From the NCBI RefSeq assembly GCF_000378005.1, contig NZ_KB899040.1:5163-69162 (forward strand): DNA of 64,000 nucleotides, written 5' to 3'. Source of the DNA: Coprothermobacter platensis DSM 11748. GTDB taxonomy: Bacteria > Coprothermobacterota > Coprothermobacteria > Coprothermobacterales > Coprothermobacteraceae. The notes under the pieces are model-generated. The model had not been told where the DNA came from, searched no databases, and saw only the letters and a list, made by a program, of their open reading frames with translations. Of the stretch, positions 19,157 through 28,738 are shown in pieces; position 1 is the first letter of the stretch; the number at the start of each line of letters is the position of its first letter. The translations under genes and the position numbers were made by a program.

Positions 19157-20668
19157 TCATGCTTCTTGCTCTAAGCTCTCTAACAAAGCAGAAAGCACTT
19201 GCTCCACGAGTTTTCTTTTCTGTGGATATTTTGCCACAAAATCGTCAATTTTTTGCCCTATAGACTGCGTTTCTGGAGCAGGTATCGCTGCCCTTTCTTT
19301 TCTGCCTTTTAGTGCTAAGGTCTGACGCCGAGATGGGACTACACTGTTATAACCCAAAGTATTGAGCGAAAGAGCTAAAGATTTCGCAGGTTGGGGTTCA
19401 CCGTGTGTTACCACAAAAGAGGTAGTAGAAGGAAAGTTTTTCGCCCAAGTAATGAGATCGTTTGCGTCAGCGTGGGATGAAAAGCCGTTTATTGTATGCA
19501 GTTGGGCCCTTACCGCTATGTCTTCACCCATAATCTTCACATTTTTTGCTCCGTCTATGATAGATCTGCCCAGTGTTCCTATGGCTTGATAACCTACAAA
19601 TATGACATGGTTTTTAGGATTCCATAAGCCGTGTTTGAGATGATGGAGTATGCGTCCGCCTGTGCACATGCCTGAACCAGCCATAATGAGGGCGTGTGTT
19701 AGCTCGTTAAGTTCCTTGCTCTCTTGTGCCGTATCAACATAGTGCAAATCAAGTTTCTGCTGGTCCATACCCTTGAAGAAATCAGCTAAATGGGGCAGCA
19801 AGTAATCTGGATAGCTGCTGTAAACAGAAGTAATTCTTCCTCCCAAGGGCGAGTCAAAGTACATTGGCATTCCAGAAAGCTCATGCATGCTATCGCGGAG
19901 CAAATACAATTCATAAATAATACGCTGAGCTCTGTCCACCACGAATGTTGGGATGAGTACTTTTGATTTATCTCTCAATGCCGCGCTCAATGCATCTCTG
20001 AATTCATCCCTGGTTTCTTTCACATTCTTATGATTTCTATCTCCGTAGGTGGACTCAATTACAACATAGTCTGCATCATCGAATGCGTAAGGAGGAGGTT
20101 CCAATACGGTTTCTTGCGGTCCCAAATCACCTGAGAAAACAACGCGTATTCCCTGTGAGTAAACATCTATGCTACTTGCACCCAGTATGTGGCCTGAAGA
20201 ACGAAATGTGAAATTAAAATTGTCGAACTTCTCGCTATTGTTCCATTCTACAGGTACAAAGAGTTTGCTCGCTTTATCTGCATCGTCATCGTTAAAAAGG
20301 AGTTCTACAGGAGGTTTATCTTGCCTGCGCCTTTTTCTGTCTGTACGTTCTTTGTCTTCTTTCATGAGCTTTAATGTGTCTTCCCAAAGAAGCTTAGTAA
20401 GCTCAATAGTGGGAGGGGTTGCAAAAATTGGACCACGAAAACCGTTTTTTACCAATACAGGGATTCTACCTGAATGGTCTAAATGGGCGTGGGTGAGCAA
20501 AAGTGCACTGACATCTTGAGGGTTCAGTCCCAGGGGTTGGTAGTTCCAATCTTCTTCTTGCCCTTGGAACATCCCGAAATCTATTAGAATTTTCTTATCT
20601 TCGTTTTGTAATAGATAACTGGAGCCCGTGACTTCCTGGGCTGCACCTAAAACTGTTAGTTCCAACAT
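19157..20668 (-). CDS. Metallo-beta-lactamase/beta-CASP RNA-processing exonuclease
   Basis: 503 aa. It belongs to the CPSF/Ysh1-like group. The zinc motif is HAHLDHSG (HxHxDH); later ligand motifs are GLSGH-like (RSSGHILGA), FSGDLG and FSSHAD. The beta-CASP region includes VIESTYGDRNHK, TFVVDRAQRI and GMCTGGRILHHL. The C-terminal tail of about 50 residues is basic. Relatives cleave or trim RNA; the substrate here is unknown. GAGGTGG lies before the ATG. Confidence 0.9.
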   Translation of the reverse strand: MLELTVLGAAQEVTGSSYLLQNEDKKILIDFGMFQGQEEDWNYQPLGLNPQDVSALLLTHAHLDHSGRIPVLVKNGFRGPIFATPPTIELTKLLWEDTLKLMKEDKERTDRKRRRQDKPPVELLFNDDDADKASKLFVPVEWNNSEKFDNFNFTFRSSGHILGASSIDVYSQGIRVVFSGDLGPQETVLEPPPYAFDDADYVVIESTYGDRNHKNVKETRDEFRDALSAALRDKSKVLIPTFVVDRAQRIIYELYLLRDSMHELSGMPMYFDSPLGGRITSVYSSYPDYLLPHLADFFKGMDQQKLDLHYVDTAQESKELNELTHALIMAGSGMCTGGRILHHLKHGLWNPKNHVIFVGYQAIGTLGRSIIDGAKNVKIMGEDIAVRAQLHTINGFSSHADANDLITWAKNFPSTTSFVVTHGEPQPAKSLALSLNTLGYNSVVPSRRQTLALKGRKERAAIPAPETQSIGQKIDDFVAKYPQKRKLVEQVLSALLESLEQEA

Positions 20669-20774
20669 AAATAACCACCTCGCTTTAGAAAATGATAATT
20701 CAAAAAGGTGAAATTTCGGTAAAGGATAACTTTATTGATAACCCTTTTTCAGGCATAATACATCGTAAGGTGTG

Positions 20775-20780
20775 TATAAT
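20775..20780 (+). promoter_or_regulatory. -10 box of the secreted nuclease gene
   Basis: TATAAT preceded by TGTG, ending 12 nt before the ATG at 20793. There is no Shine-Dalgarno sequence before the ATG, so the leader would be about six nt or absent. Confidence 0.5.
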
Positions 20781-20792
20781 CCAAATTAGATC

Positions 20793-21713
20793 ATGATTAG
20801 AGCAGTATTAAAAAAGAAATATTTTTCTTTCATATTGGTCTTATGCTTTTTGTTTCTTGCCGGATGCACGAGCACTGTTCAGATTCCCAATAATGTGCAA
20901 GACAATATGCAAGAAGAGGCTTCAACGGCAGAAAACAGTATTGAGACAGCATCGGTAGATATCTCTAATGGCTCTAATGCCAATGCATGTTCATATGAAG
21001 CGCTGCGTGTTGTTGATGGCGACACATTGGAACTGTCAGTACTCGGAACGGTTAGATTAATTGGCATTAATGCCCCAGAACTCAGCCATCCTTCTTTAAG
21101 AATAAAAGAAGAGCCTTATGGCATGGAAGCAAAAGCATATTTGGAAAAGCTCGTTAGTGGAAAGAACCTGTGTGTAACGTTTGACGTTCAGGAAAAAGAT
21201 ACTTACAACAGGTTTTTGGTTTATTTATGGTTGGGTGACCCCCATAGCAGTGAACCCCAAAAGTATATGGTTAATGCACTTATGGTGGAAAATGGTTTCG
21301 CTTTGGTAGACACTATGCCACCAAATGTAGCATATGCTGAACTATTCACGCAACTTCAAACAAAGGCACGTACACAAGGGAATGGCTTGTGGGCGCATTC
21401 AAAAATGAACTTGAAGATCACATCGTTGGACCTTTCAGCAGAAGAGGTGACCATAAGAAACAATATGAGCACTTCTGTAAACTTGAAAGGTTTTACTATA
21501 GTAAGCACAAAAGGTGTAGAAAGTTTTTCTTTACCTGACTATGTACTAAAACCCAATGCCTACGTTGTTCTTAAGACAGGGCCAAAATCTTGTAATGTTA
21601 CAAACTGCTTAAAACTTGGTTCTTCCTATGTTTGGAATAATGATGGCGATGGCGTAATTCTTTACGACGCTAACGATCTTCTGGTTGACCAGCTTTTCGT
21701 AAAATCGAAATAA
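20793..21713 (+). CDS. Lipoprotein nuclease: SNase domain plus lamin-tail domain
   Basis: 306 aa. The N-terminus is a lipoprotein signal (LCFLFLAGC, lipidated Cys25). Residues about 65-205 are a staphylococcal-nuclease-like (thermonuclease) fold: VDGDTLEL, then RLIGINAPE with the catalytic Arg and Glu, and DTYNRFLVYLWLG with the second catalytic Arg. Residues 208-306 look like a lamin-tail domain (ITSLDLSAEEVTIRNNMSTS, WNNDGDGVILYD), often found in exported nucleases. It probably degrades extracellular DNA/RNA at the cell surface for nucleotide uptake. It is monocistronic and probably nearly leaderless. Confidence 0.9.
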   Translation: MIRAVLKKKYFSFILVLCFLFLAGCTSTVQIPNNVQDNMQEEASTAENSIETASVDISNGSNANACSYEALRVVDGDTLELSVLGTVRLIGINAPELSHPSLRIKEEPYGMEAKAYLEKLVSGKNLCVTFDVQEKDTYNRFLVYLWLGDPHSSEPQKYMVNALMVENGFALVDTMPPNVAYAELFTQLQTKARTQGNGLWAHSKMNLKITSLDLSAEEVTIRNNMSTSVNLKGFTIVSTKGVESFSLPDYVLKPNAYVVLKTGPKSCNVTNCLKLGSSYVWNNDGDGVILYDANDLLVDQLFVKSK

Positions 21714-21714
21714 A

Positions 21715-21756
21715 GAAGGCTTCGCCCAACAAACACTATGTCAAGGCGAAGCCTTC
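21715..21756 (-). terminator. Terminator between convergent nuclease and MMPL-operon genes
   Basis: GAAGGCTTCGCC and GGCGAAGCCTTC form a perfect 12-bp stem with an 18-nt loop. The minus-strand exit TTTATTTC is the more T-rich, so it mainly serves the 559-aa gene, and it probably also blocks plus-strand read-through. Confidence 0.7.
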
Positions 21757-21781
21757 AACCATGATACTTTATATGCTCTTG

Positions 21782-23461
21782 TTAATCTTCGACTTTTATA
21801 ACAAACATAACTTTGCCGTCGGCACCCGATGGCAAACCGCTGAATGTTTTGTAGTTATCTGCTAATGTTTTGGCTTTTTCAAGATTTTGCGTTTGGCTGT
21901 AGAAGGATTCATAAGCTTGATTTGCCCCTTGGGACATTTGCCTTAGACCATTAGATAGCTCATTCATGGGCGGTATTGTCTGACCGTTTAACGTGCCACC
22001 TTTTACCAATGTTGTCAAAGCTGTTTTTAGGTCAAGCATGCCTGTACTCAATTGTTTTTGCATGGTGGCAATGCCTGTTTTTAATTGGCTGCTAACATCA
22101 GCCATGGCAGGAAGTGTTTTGCCCTGTAGGGTTCCGCCGTTAACCACCACGCCTAAGGTGTTTCGCATGGTGAGCAAGCCGCTACTTAAACTATTGAGTG
22201 TGTTCATTTGGCTCGCTGTTTGGTCTATAGCCTGAGCCATTTGAGTAATACCTAAGTTTAATTGCTGCAGAGAGGTCTGAAGAGTGGACATGGGTGGTAC
22301 GAAACCTGAAGGTAAAGTTGCGCCTTTTGTCATAGCCTGTAAAAGTAGTTGTTGCTGACCCATAAGCTGAAGGATTTGATCTTTTCCCTGAAGTTGTGGT
22401 TGTAACGATAACGCATTGGTTACCTGCTGATTTATAGCTAAGCTTTGAGATGCTAACCCCATATAGGCATTTACTAAGGTTTCAAGACCGCTTATGGCTG
22501 ATGCTGTCTGCTCCAGTGGTTGCTTTAGTGTCTTTATACCATCTACTGCTTTTGGCAGCATGGCAATTTGCGTCGGATCCAGCGCTTGATACATCTGTCC
22601 CAAAATTTGCCTGTAAGCATCCAGCAAAACAGTAACGTTTTCTAAACTACTCAAGTCCACATTGGTTTGAATAGCGCTTGACATTTTTGTCAATGCTTGA
22701 CTGTAGCCATCGATTCCCTTTGCCATGGCGTTTAATGCTGTAGCCATATCCTTAAGGTTTGACATGTTAGGGAGCTCAACACTCATTAAGGTAGGAACCA
22801 CACTTAGAGAGATGGTAGGATTGTTTTTCTTTATGGCAACATAGCTGATCGTAGCGGTTCCCTTATCGTTCAATACTTGGAGCATCAACGTTGCCATTGC
22901 TTTAGAACCTACATAGCTAACGTTTCCGCTACTTACAGTTACGTCTTTTACCGATGGACCATCTAAGGTAAGACTCATGTTGACAAGCCATGGAAGATAA
23001 ATGTTATTCTGCTTGTAGTAATTCGTGAAATCCACGCCAATTGTAACTGTTCCCGTGGCTTCGTTGAGATTACTAAGTGAAGCACTCTTACCATTTACTA
23101 AGATATTCAATTTCACCTTAAACGGTAAGTCTTTATTGACATTGCTTCTGTAGAAAATATCCGCTAAGCCATCGGATGTTCCTTTAATCGTAAGACCTGA
23201 ATCACTCTTAGTAATAGTTGCATCGCCTATAAGAATTTCAGGCGATTGAGCATTCTGTACGGGATCAACTACCTCAAAATTACCTTCACCTTGTACTCTG
23301 AGCCAATCTACAGAAATGACATTCTTTATTTCGCCATCTGTTTTTTGTATGACGTAGACGTTTTCATAATCGGAGAGCTTAGGAGAAGCATTGGCAGAAG
23401 TTATGGGTAAGAACGAAAGAGCCAACGCAGCCAAAAGGGCTATAAGTTTTTTGCTTTTCAT
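21782..23461 (-). CDS. Secreted coiled-coil protein paired with an MMPL transporter
   Basis: 559 aa. Signal peptide MKSKKLIALLAALALSFLPI, cleavage near ANA. Residues 25-230 are beta-rich; from 235 on the protein is a long Gln/Leu/Met/Ser-rich helical region. In it a unit like GGTLQGKTLPAM or GGTLNGQTIPPM, followed by about 12 helical residues, occurs three times. The start codon overlaps the end of the MMPL gene by 4 nt (ATGA), so the two are coupled. By position it may be a periplasm-side or surface adaptor for the transporter, or its cargo. I do not recognise a named family. Confidence 0.8.
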   Translation of the reverse strand: MKSKKLIALLAALALSFLPITSANASPKLSDYENVYVIQKTDGEIKNVISVDWLRVQGEGNFEVVDPVQNAQSPEILIGDATITKSDSGLTIKGTSDGLADIFYRSNVNKDLPFKVKLNILVNGKSASLSNLNEATGTVTIGVDFTNYYKQNNIYLPWLVNMSLTLDGPSVKDVTVSSGNVSYVGSKAMATLMLQVLNDKGTATISYVAIKKNNPTISLSVVPTLMSVELPNMSNLKDMATALNAMAKGIDGYSQALTKMSSAIQTNVDLSSLENVTVLLDAYRQILGQMYQALDPTQIAMLPKAVDGIKTLKQPLEQTASAISGLETLVNAYMGLASQSLAINQQVTNALSLQPQLQGKDQILQLMGQQQLLLQAMTKGATLPSGFVPPMSTLQTSLQQLNLGITQMAQAIDQTASQMNTLNSLSSGLLTMRNTLGVVVNGGTLQGKTLPAMADVSSQLKTGIATMQKQLSTGMLDLKTALTTLVKGGTLNGQTIPPMNELSNGLRQMSQGANQAYESFYSQTQNLEKAKTLADNYKTFSGLPSGADGKVMFVIKVED

Positions 23462-25482
23462 GCTTTCACGCTCCTTCCAAAAAGGAATTTCTGAAATATC
23501 TTAAATGCTGTAGGAAGTAAGAAAATAACGACCAAACCAGATATGATGGCACCACGAGCTAAGCCCCCCATTATCTGACTAAGTCCAGATATGTCTGTCA
23601 GCACTGCTGAAGGCAAACTCATCAGGAAGAAGGTGCTAGCGCTTACAAATATAGAAGGTGCTGCACCTCTTATGGCTACGTCCAATGGGTTTTCTTCGCC
23701 TTGCTCAACTGCTTCCTCGAAGCGTGTTGCAGAGAGAACAGCATAATCTATGGTTGAGCCTAATTGAACCGTGGAAAGGGTGATTGGAACCATGAATGTG
23801 ACAGCTTGGAACCATCCAGCGCTCCAGAGGTTGAACTGTACAGCAGCTTCTATGACGCCCATAAGTAAAAGCGAAAGCCACACATTTCTGAAACCCGCCA
23901 GAAGTATCAAGAAGATGAGCAGCAGTGTAATCCAACCGGTCTTGGTATTATCTTGCATACTTATTTGCTTGATATCATCTATGGCAATAGACATGCCTGT
24001 AACGTAGTTTTTGCCAGGCAAACCATTGATGATATTCTCTATTTGAGCTCGGAGTTCCTCCGCCTGAGGTGTGTCAGGTTTGACTTTTGTGTTTACAATG
24101 GCGTATACATACTGATCACTGCTGAAGGAATTGAGCACAGAAGAAGGAAGCATTTCTTGTGGTATGGCCTGGTCAAGCATGGTTGCCGGATTTAGGACGC
24201 TCTGCACCAGTGGTAGATTCTTAATTGATTTGAGCGCTGCGGTGTAATTGCTATTCTTATCTAAGAGAACCATCCATGTATCGTAGTTTTGGAATTCCTT
24301 CTGATATTCCTGCTGCAGTTTCATGGAACTAAGTTGGCTGGGTATGAATACATCGTTTGAGTAAGTGATTTTTGTTCTTGTGCCTCCCCAAAAAGCAACC
24401 GTGACAAACACAAGAAGCACAATAAAAAGTGGAACCAATACTTTTTCAACAGTAGCGGCGATGTTACCGAAGATATTTTCAAGATTGAGCGTCTTCCAGA
24501 CAAATTTTCCTTCAAAGGAAAGAAGAAGAGCAGGAAGAAGCGTAATGCTGGACAAGAAGGACAGCGCAACACCCCTGAGCAGTAGCCAACCTATGTCCTG
24601 ACTTATAGTGAGTGTGGCAAAGGTGAGAGCAAAGAACCCTGCTATAGTGGTGAGTGCAGAAAGAGATATGGCCTTAATGGTAGTGATCAACGCTGATTCC
24701 ATGGCTTCATCGTCATTGCGGGTTTTTCGTTCTTCTTCATAACGGTGGTACAAGAACAATGCATAATCGTAGGAGACAGCTAATTGTAAAACCTCTACAA
24801 TAACATCCACGAGATAGAATGTGCTTTGTTTAAGTATTCCTGAAATACCCAGGTTTATCAATACTCCAGCAGCCATGGACACTACTATGAGTATGGGGGT
24901 AAGGGGTTTATCAAAATAGAACAGGAGGAACAAGAACACCAAAAGCAGACCTAAACCAAAATAAAGCATGGGCTTGCCTGCGAAGTAGTTCTTTACCTCC
25001 TCCATTTGCGTGTCTGTGGAGATAATTTTTGCATTTGCTGGCAAAAAGCTCTTCAGCTGACTTGTAATATTACCGATTTCTCCAGTTGTAGCAGTGGTTT
25101 GTACGACCACGTTATAGTCGTTACCTTTAACCCACGTGCTTGCATCTTCTGGATATAGTTCTCTTGGTGTTGCCGGATCAATAGTGGTTCCAAGCCACGA
25201 AACGTTGATTACTTTCGGAATTTGCTTGATTCTGTCAACGGCTGCGCTAACTTCTGAAAGGCTGCCATTTTTCCAATAAATAGTAATGGATTCGCCGACC
25301 TGCATTTCGTCATTTAGTATTCGCATAGCTTCGATAGATGGTACGTTTTTTGGTAGTGCGCTTGTGATATCGTAGTTCATCGTCTTGCTCTGCATAGCAA
25401 AGAATGACAAAACAGCTAAAATCAAATACAGAGCAATAATAAATTTCCTGTACTTCACGACAAAATGTGCAAAGCCTTGCAA
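23458..25482 (-). CDS. RND/MMPL-family membrane transporter
   Basis: 674 aa from TTG 25482. The start is decided by GGAGGTG 5 nt upstream; the open frame extends further but those codons are unlike the family. Two repeats of one helix, a large extracellular loop and five more helices give about 12 membrane spans. The internal DYALFLYHRYEEER and DYAVLSATRFEEAVE are the paired MMPL signatures at the start of each half's TM4 region. It probably exports lipids or hydrophobic compounds; many Firmicutes homologues have no known substrate. It works with the coiled-coil protein downstream. Confidence 0.88.
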   Translation of the reverse strand: MQGFAHFVVKYRKFIIALYLILAVLSFFAMQSKTMNYDITSALPKNVPSIEAMRILNDEMQVGESITIYWKNGSLSEVSAAVDRIKQIPKVINVSWLGTTIDPATPRELYPEDASTWVKGNDYNVVVQTTATTGEIGNITSQLKSFLPANAKIISTDTQMEEVKNYFAGKPMLYFGLGLLLVFLFLLFYFDKPLTPILIVVSMAAGVLINLGISGILKQSTFYLVDVIVEVLQLAVSYDYALFLYHRYEEERKTRNDDEAMESALITTIKAISLSALTTIAGFFALTFATLTISQDIGWLLLRGVALSFLSSITLLPALLLSFEGKFVWKTLNLENIFGNIAATVEKVLVPLFIVLLVFVTVAFWGGTRTKITYSNDVFIPSQLSSMKLQQEYQKEFQNYDTWMVLLDKNSNYTAALKSIKNLPLVQSVLNPATMLDQAIPQEMLPSSVLNSFSSDQYVYAIVNTKVKPDTPQAEELRAQIENIINGLPGKNYVTGMSIAIDDIKQISMQDNTKTGWITLLLIFLILLAGFRNVWLSLLLMGVIEAAVQFNLWSAGWFQAVTFMVPITLSTVQLGSTIDYAVLSATRFEEAVEQGEENPLDVAIRGAAPSIFVSASTFFLMSLPSAVLTDISGLSQIMGGLARGAIISGLVVIFLLPTAFKIFQKFLFGRSVKA

Positions 25483-25579
25483 TGTATCACCTCCACCATA
25501 GCATTTATAGTGACGCGTGATAGAATTAGCCAGCGTCAAGGTAAGATATACCCGTATTATGACAGTGTTAAGCTAATGG

Positions 25580-26941
25580 TCAATCAAAAAAGTGATTGTC
25601 TACAAGTTTTTTGTGCGCATTCCAGTAGTACCAGTGCAATACAAGTGCCAGCAAACTGTTCAGTGTTGTAAGCCAAAAGGCCGTTGTAGGTGTCATCTTT
25701 AACACGACCAAAAGTAGGTAAAGCATGGGAGCATAAAAAAGCCATTGGCATATGCTGTTAAGTATGAAGGGCAACTTGGTGTTGTTATAAGCCTGAAAAT
25801 AACTGATAAAAATAGACGTGCCATAAGTAAGCAAAGGTACAGCCGCCATTATTCTTAATGCAGCCACAGATAGCGGCATCAAGGTTGGATCTTTTACTTG
25901 AAAGAGTGCCAGTATGGGAGAGGGAGCAGCCAAACAGATAATTGCAAAAATACCCAGCATCCACATGCCTATACGTATGCAGTAGTGAACAAATGTGCGA
26001 ACCCTGTCATGCAAGTTTGCCCCAACGTTTTGCGCCATTATGGGTGTGGATATGAGTGCTATGGAGGAAAGTACTGTATTGGGTATCTGCACAATGCGGT
26101 TAAACACTTGAAGGGCAGCAAAGACGGGTATGGATACGGCATTGATAATACGCTGTGTTAAGACGCTTACTACGACAGAGGAAAGGTTGCTTAAACCCGC
26201 GTAGAATCCTACTTTAAAAACCTCAATACCTACTTGGGTGAACTTAATACCTTGAAGGATGTTTGTTGGTAACTCATATGCTGGCGATGCAATGAAGATG
26301 AATGCGCCTATGTCCCCTATGATCCAGCTGATAAGATAAGCCCATCCAGCACCTGCCAACCCGAATGCGGGAAATATCCATAGTCCCTTGATAAGGAAAA
26401 TATCTAAGAGCATATTGGCGGCTGTTTGCAAAAGCATGAACCACATAGCCCATACAGTTTGCCCAGTTGCCCGAAAAAACGTATAGGTAGAATAACCTGC
26501 CATGGCGAAAGGCACACCAAGAAGGAATGGAAGAGCATACGAATAAGCTATGGGGAGGATGTCGGAGCGTGCACCTAACAAAGAAAGCAGTGTTTCCAAG
26601 AAAGGAAAGCACAAGAGCACAAGAACTAATGCGCCAAAGAACTTGCCGTAAGTAGTTTCTTTAAGAGCCAGTTTTGCTTTTTCATAATCTTTGCGCCCAA
26701 TGTAGTTTGCCATTACAATAACTGAGCCAGTCCCCCATGCCTCGTTGTATATGAAGATGAGGCTAACCAACATGTTTACGATGCCAGCCGCTGCAATAGC
26801 ATTTGTGCCTAAAGCAGCAATGAGGGCTAATTCTATGGCTGGAAGCGCATTTGAAAACAGTGACCCTATCATGTTCGGAAGAGCCATGGACCACAAAACA
26901 CGCTTTGGTTCACCTTGCGTCATCTGTTCTTGGGCATTCAT
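25580..26941 (-). CDS. MATE-family multidrug/cation efflux transporter
   Basis: 453 aa, about 12 membrane helices in two related halves (MALPNMIGSLFSNALPAIELALIAALG and VGFYAGLSNLSSVVVSVLTQRIINAV). Typical of the DinF/NorM group exporting organic cations or peptides in exchange for Na+ or H+. No upstream Shine-Dalgarno is seen; a weak TAGACT lies 6 nt before the ATG, so it may be leaderless. It is divergent from yigZ. Confidence 0.9.
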   Translation of the reverse strand: MNAQEQMTQGEPKRVLWSMALPNMIGSLFSNALPAIELALIAALGTNAIAAAGIVNMLVSLIFIYNEAWGTGSVIVMANYIGRKDYEKAKLALKETTYGKFFGALVLVLLCFPFLETLLSLLGARSDILPIAYSYALPFLLGVPFAMAGYSTYTFFRATGQTVWAMWFMLLQTAANMLLDIFLIKGLWIFPAFGLAGAGWAYLISWIIGDIGAFIFIASPAYELPTNILQGIKFTQVGIEVFKVGFYAGLSNLSSVVVSVLTQRIINAVSIPVFAALQVFNRIVQIPNTVLSSIALISTPIMAQNVGANLHDRVRTFVHYCIRIGMWMLGIFAIICLAAPSPILALFQVKDPTLMPLSVAALRIMAAVPLLTYGTSIFISYFQAYNNTKLPFILNSICQWLFYAPMLYLLLVVLKMTPTTAFWLTTLNSLLALVLHWYYWNAHKKLVDNHFFD

Positions 26942-27044
26942 AAGTGAAGTCTATCATGCAGAATGCGTTTATGAAATAGGGAGCAAAGAGATTTTTTCAA
27001 AAAGACAAGGTGATAATTTCATTAGAGAAAGGAGAAGAAAACGT

Positions 27045-27647
27045 TTGGAGACATGGTCTGTTAAAGGCTTGTCATCATTTCGACAAGTGGTAAAGCGTTC
27101 TGAATTTATCAGCTATGCGAAGGCCGTATTCACTGAAGAAGATGTGAAACTGTTTCTCCAAGATGTTAGAGACATGCACCCAAAAGCTAACCATTGGGTA
27201 TGGGCTTACAGAATAGGGGAAACACTATTCTCCAGTGATGCCGGAGAACCTCCAGGCAGTGCTGGAGCGCCTGTGCTTAATGCCATAAAGAGTTCAAAAC
27301 TGGATGACGTTATGGTCGTTGTAGTGAGGTATTTCGGCGGAATTCTCTTGGGTGTCAAGGGTCTCATAAGTGCTTATCATTCCACAGCCAAAGGTGTTTT
27401 AGATGCGGCGCCAAAAGGTAGAGTTACGCGTTTGCGTGAAGCAAAGCTGACAATGGATTACCAAGTTTATGCTAAGCATTATGATTTACTAAAAAAGCTA
27501 ACAAATGATGTGCAGTCAACGTTTGAACAGGAAGCGACATTGTTGTGTTGGATAGAAGCGGAACGCGTTACTGAGCTGCTGGATGTGGCAGCACAAAACA
27601 GTATAGAAGTAAACTGGACAGGTAAGGAACGCATATCAGTAACATGA
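27045..27647 (+). CDS. yigZ: YigZ/IMPACT-family protein
   Basis: 200 aa from TTG 27045 with GGAG 10 nt before it. The open frame extends 100 codons upstream, but that stretch is antisense to the MATE gene and not family-like. Conserved strings HPKANHWVWAYRIG, FSSDAGEPPGSAGAP and VVVVRYFGGILLGVKGLISAYH define UPF0029 (YigZ/IMPACT). The C-terminal part has the ferredoxin-like DUF1949 pattern. Function is not settled; eukaryotic IMPACT regulates translation. Confidence 0.9.
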   Translation: METWSVKGLSSFRQVVKRSEFISYAKAVFTEEDVKLFLQDVRDMHPKANHWVWAYRIGETLFSSDAGEPPGSAGAPVLNAIKSSKLDDVMVVVVRYFGGILLGVKGLISAYHSTAKGVLDAAPKGRVTRLREAKLTMDYQVYAKHYDLLKKLTNDVQSTFEQEATLLCWIEAERVTELLDVAAQNSIEVNWTGKERISVT

Positions 27648-27655
27648 GACGCACA

Positions 27656-28186
27656 TTAATGAACAAAGAAATAAATTAGTTCCCCTATTAAACCGCATAT
27701 GAGCAAGATAGCGGCACTATTTAATTTCGTAGTTTGCTTCAAAATTAAAGCAAAGATGAAAATTCCAACAGCGTAAAAATCGGTTATGGAAGACTGCAAA
27801 ATGCTGAGGGTGGCAGCGGTAACTAATCCGAAAGTGAGCGGTGTTATGTTATCAAAGAACATGTCCAGATAGACAGGGTTAACCTTGCTGAGCAGACTGG
27901 ACATGGAATAAACCAGAATAAACGGTATGGCGATGGAAGAAAAGGTGGATACGATACTTCCCCATACGCCACCCATGAGATAGCCTACAAATGTTGCTGT
28001 ATTTATGGCTAAAGGTCCGGGAGTAACCTGAGATATGGCGAGTACATCTAAGAACTCTGTCTCCGTAAGCCATGCATACTGATTTACCACCATATAACGT
28101 ATAAGAGCTACGATGGCGTAGCCACCGCCAAAAGAAAACAGGCCTATTTGTAAGAATGCTTTTGCGAGTTCAAGTAGAACATCCAT
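27656..28186 (-). CDS. Chromate transporter ChrA family, second half-size subunit
   Basis: 176 aa from ATG 28186, chosen for GGAGG 9 nt upstream; an earlier in-frame start is not supported. It has the ChrA signature FSFGGGYAIVALIRY and AISQVTPGPLAINTATFVGY, with about five or six helices. It overlaps the other half by 43 nt. Short ChrA proteins work as heterodimer pairs with inverted topology. In anaerobes the real substrate (chromate, sulfate or other) is unproven. Confidence 0.88.
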   Translation of the reverse strand: MDVLLELAKAFLQIGLFSFGGGYAIVALIRYMVVNQYAWLTETEFLDVLAISQVTPGPLAINTATFVGYLMGGVWGSIVSTFSSIAIPFILVYSMSSLLSKVNPVYLDMFFDNITPLTFGLVTAATLSILQSSITDFYAVGIFIFALILKQTTKLNSAAILLICGLIGELIYFFVH

Positions 28187-28701
28187 ACGAAAAGACCTCC
28201 TAAGTAGCCAAGGATTACCCAAGCTGGATTGATCTTAAAAGCGAAAATGATTACGGTTATAATTGCGACTAAAATAAGTGGACTTACCTTCCAGTGGCGT
28301 TTTGTAAACAATTGCCAAACGGCGGCAACCATAAGTGCGCCTACGGCTGGCCTGAGGCCAAAGAACAAACCCTGCACCCACCAAATGGTGTATGCCTGTC
28401 TAAAAAATATGGCTATCAGTAAAATGATTACAAGCGAAGGCAGTGTAGCACCTAAAGCAGCTATCAGCGAGCCTAAAAAACCTGCCAAGTTGTAACCGGA
28501 AGCCACAGCGAGGTTCACTGCAATGGGCCCCGGAAACACCTGAGCTATGGAAAGAAGTTTGAAAAAATCATCCTCGCTTATCCAGTGGCGTTTGCTGACT
28601 ATCTCTTCAAGAAAAATGGGAACCATAACATATCCGCCACCTATGGTTAGCGCTCCCACTTTTAGAAAGACGAGAAAAAGATTTAGTAAACTAAAATTCA
28701 T
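28144..28701 (-). CDS. Chromate transporter ChrA family, first half-size subunit
   Basis: 185 aa. The N-terminus LKVGALTIGGGYVMVPIFLEEIV and IAQVFPGPIAVNLAVASGY are the ChrA motifs. A perfect TATAAT 6 nt before the ATG with TTTACA 17 bp upstream indicates a leaderless transcript. Forms an operon with the overlapping second half. Confidence 0.88.
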   Translation of the reverse strand: MNFSLLNLFLVFLKVGALTIGGGYVMVPIFLEEIVSKRHWISEDDFFKLLSIAQVFPGPIAVNLAVASGYNLAGFLGSLIAALGATLPSLVIILLIAIFFRQAYTIWWVQGLFFGLRPAVGALMVAAVWQLFTKRHWKVSPLILVAIITVIIFAFKINPAWVILGYLGGLFVWMFYLNSQKHSYK

Positions 28702-28707
28702 ATTTCT

Positions 28708-28738
28708 ATTATAAGTGCATATACGCTTACTGTAAAAT
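28708..28738. promoter_or_regulatory. Overlapping divergent leaderless promoters
   Basis: The two genes' start codons are 44 bp apart. Minus strand: TTTACA (28736-28731), 17-bp spacer, TATAAT (28713-28708), 6 nt to the ATG at 28701. Plus strand: TAAAAT (28733-28738), 7 nt to the ATG at 28746. The minus -35 shares bases with the plus -10, so the promoters cannot be occupied together. Confidence 0.6.

Noticed and set aside
26745-27044. N-terminal extension of the YigZ frame
   Set aside because: Codons lie opposite the MATE gene and do not resemble the family; TTG 27045 has a ribosome site and gives the usual length.
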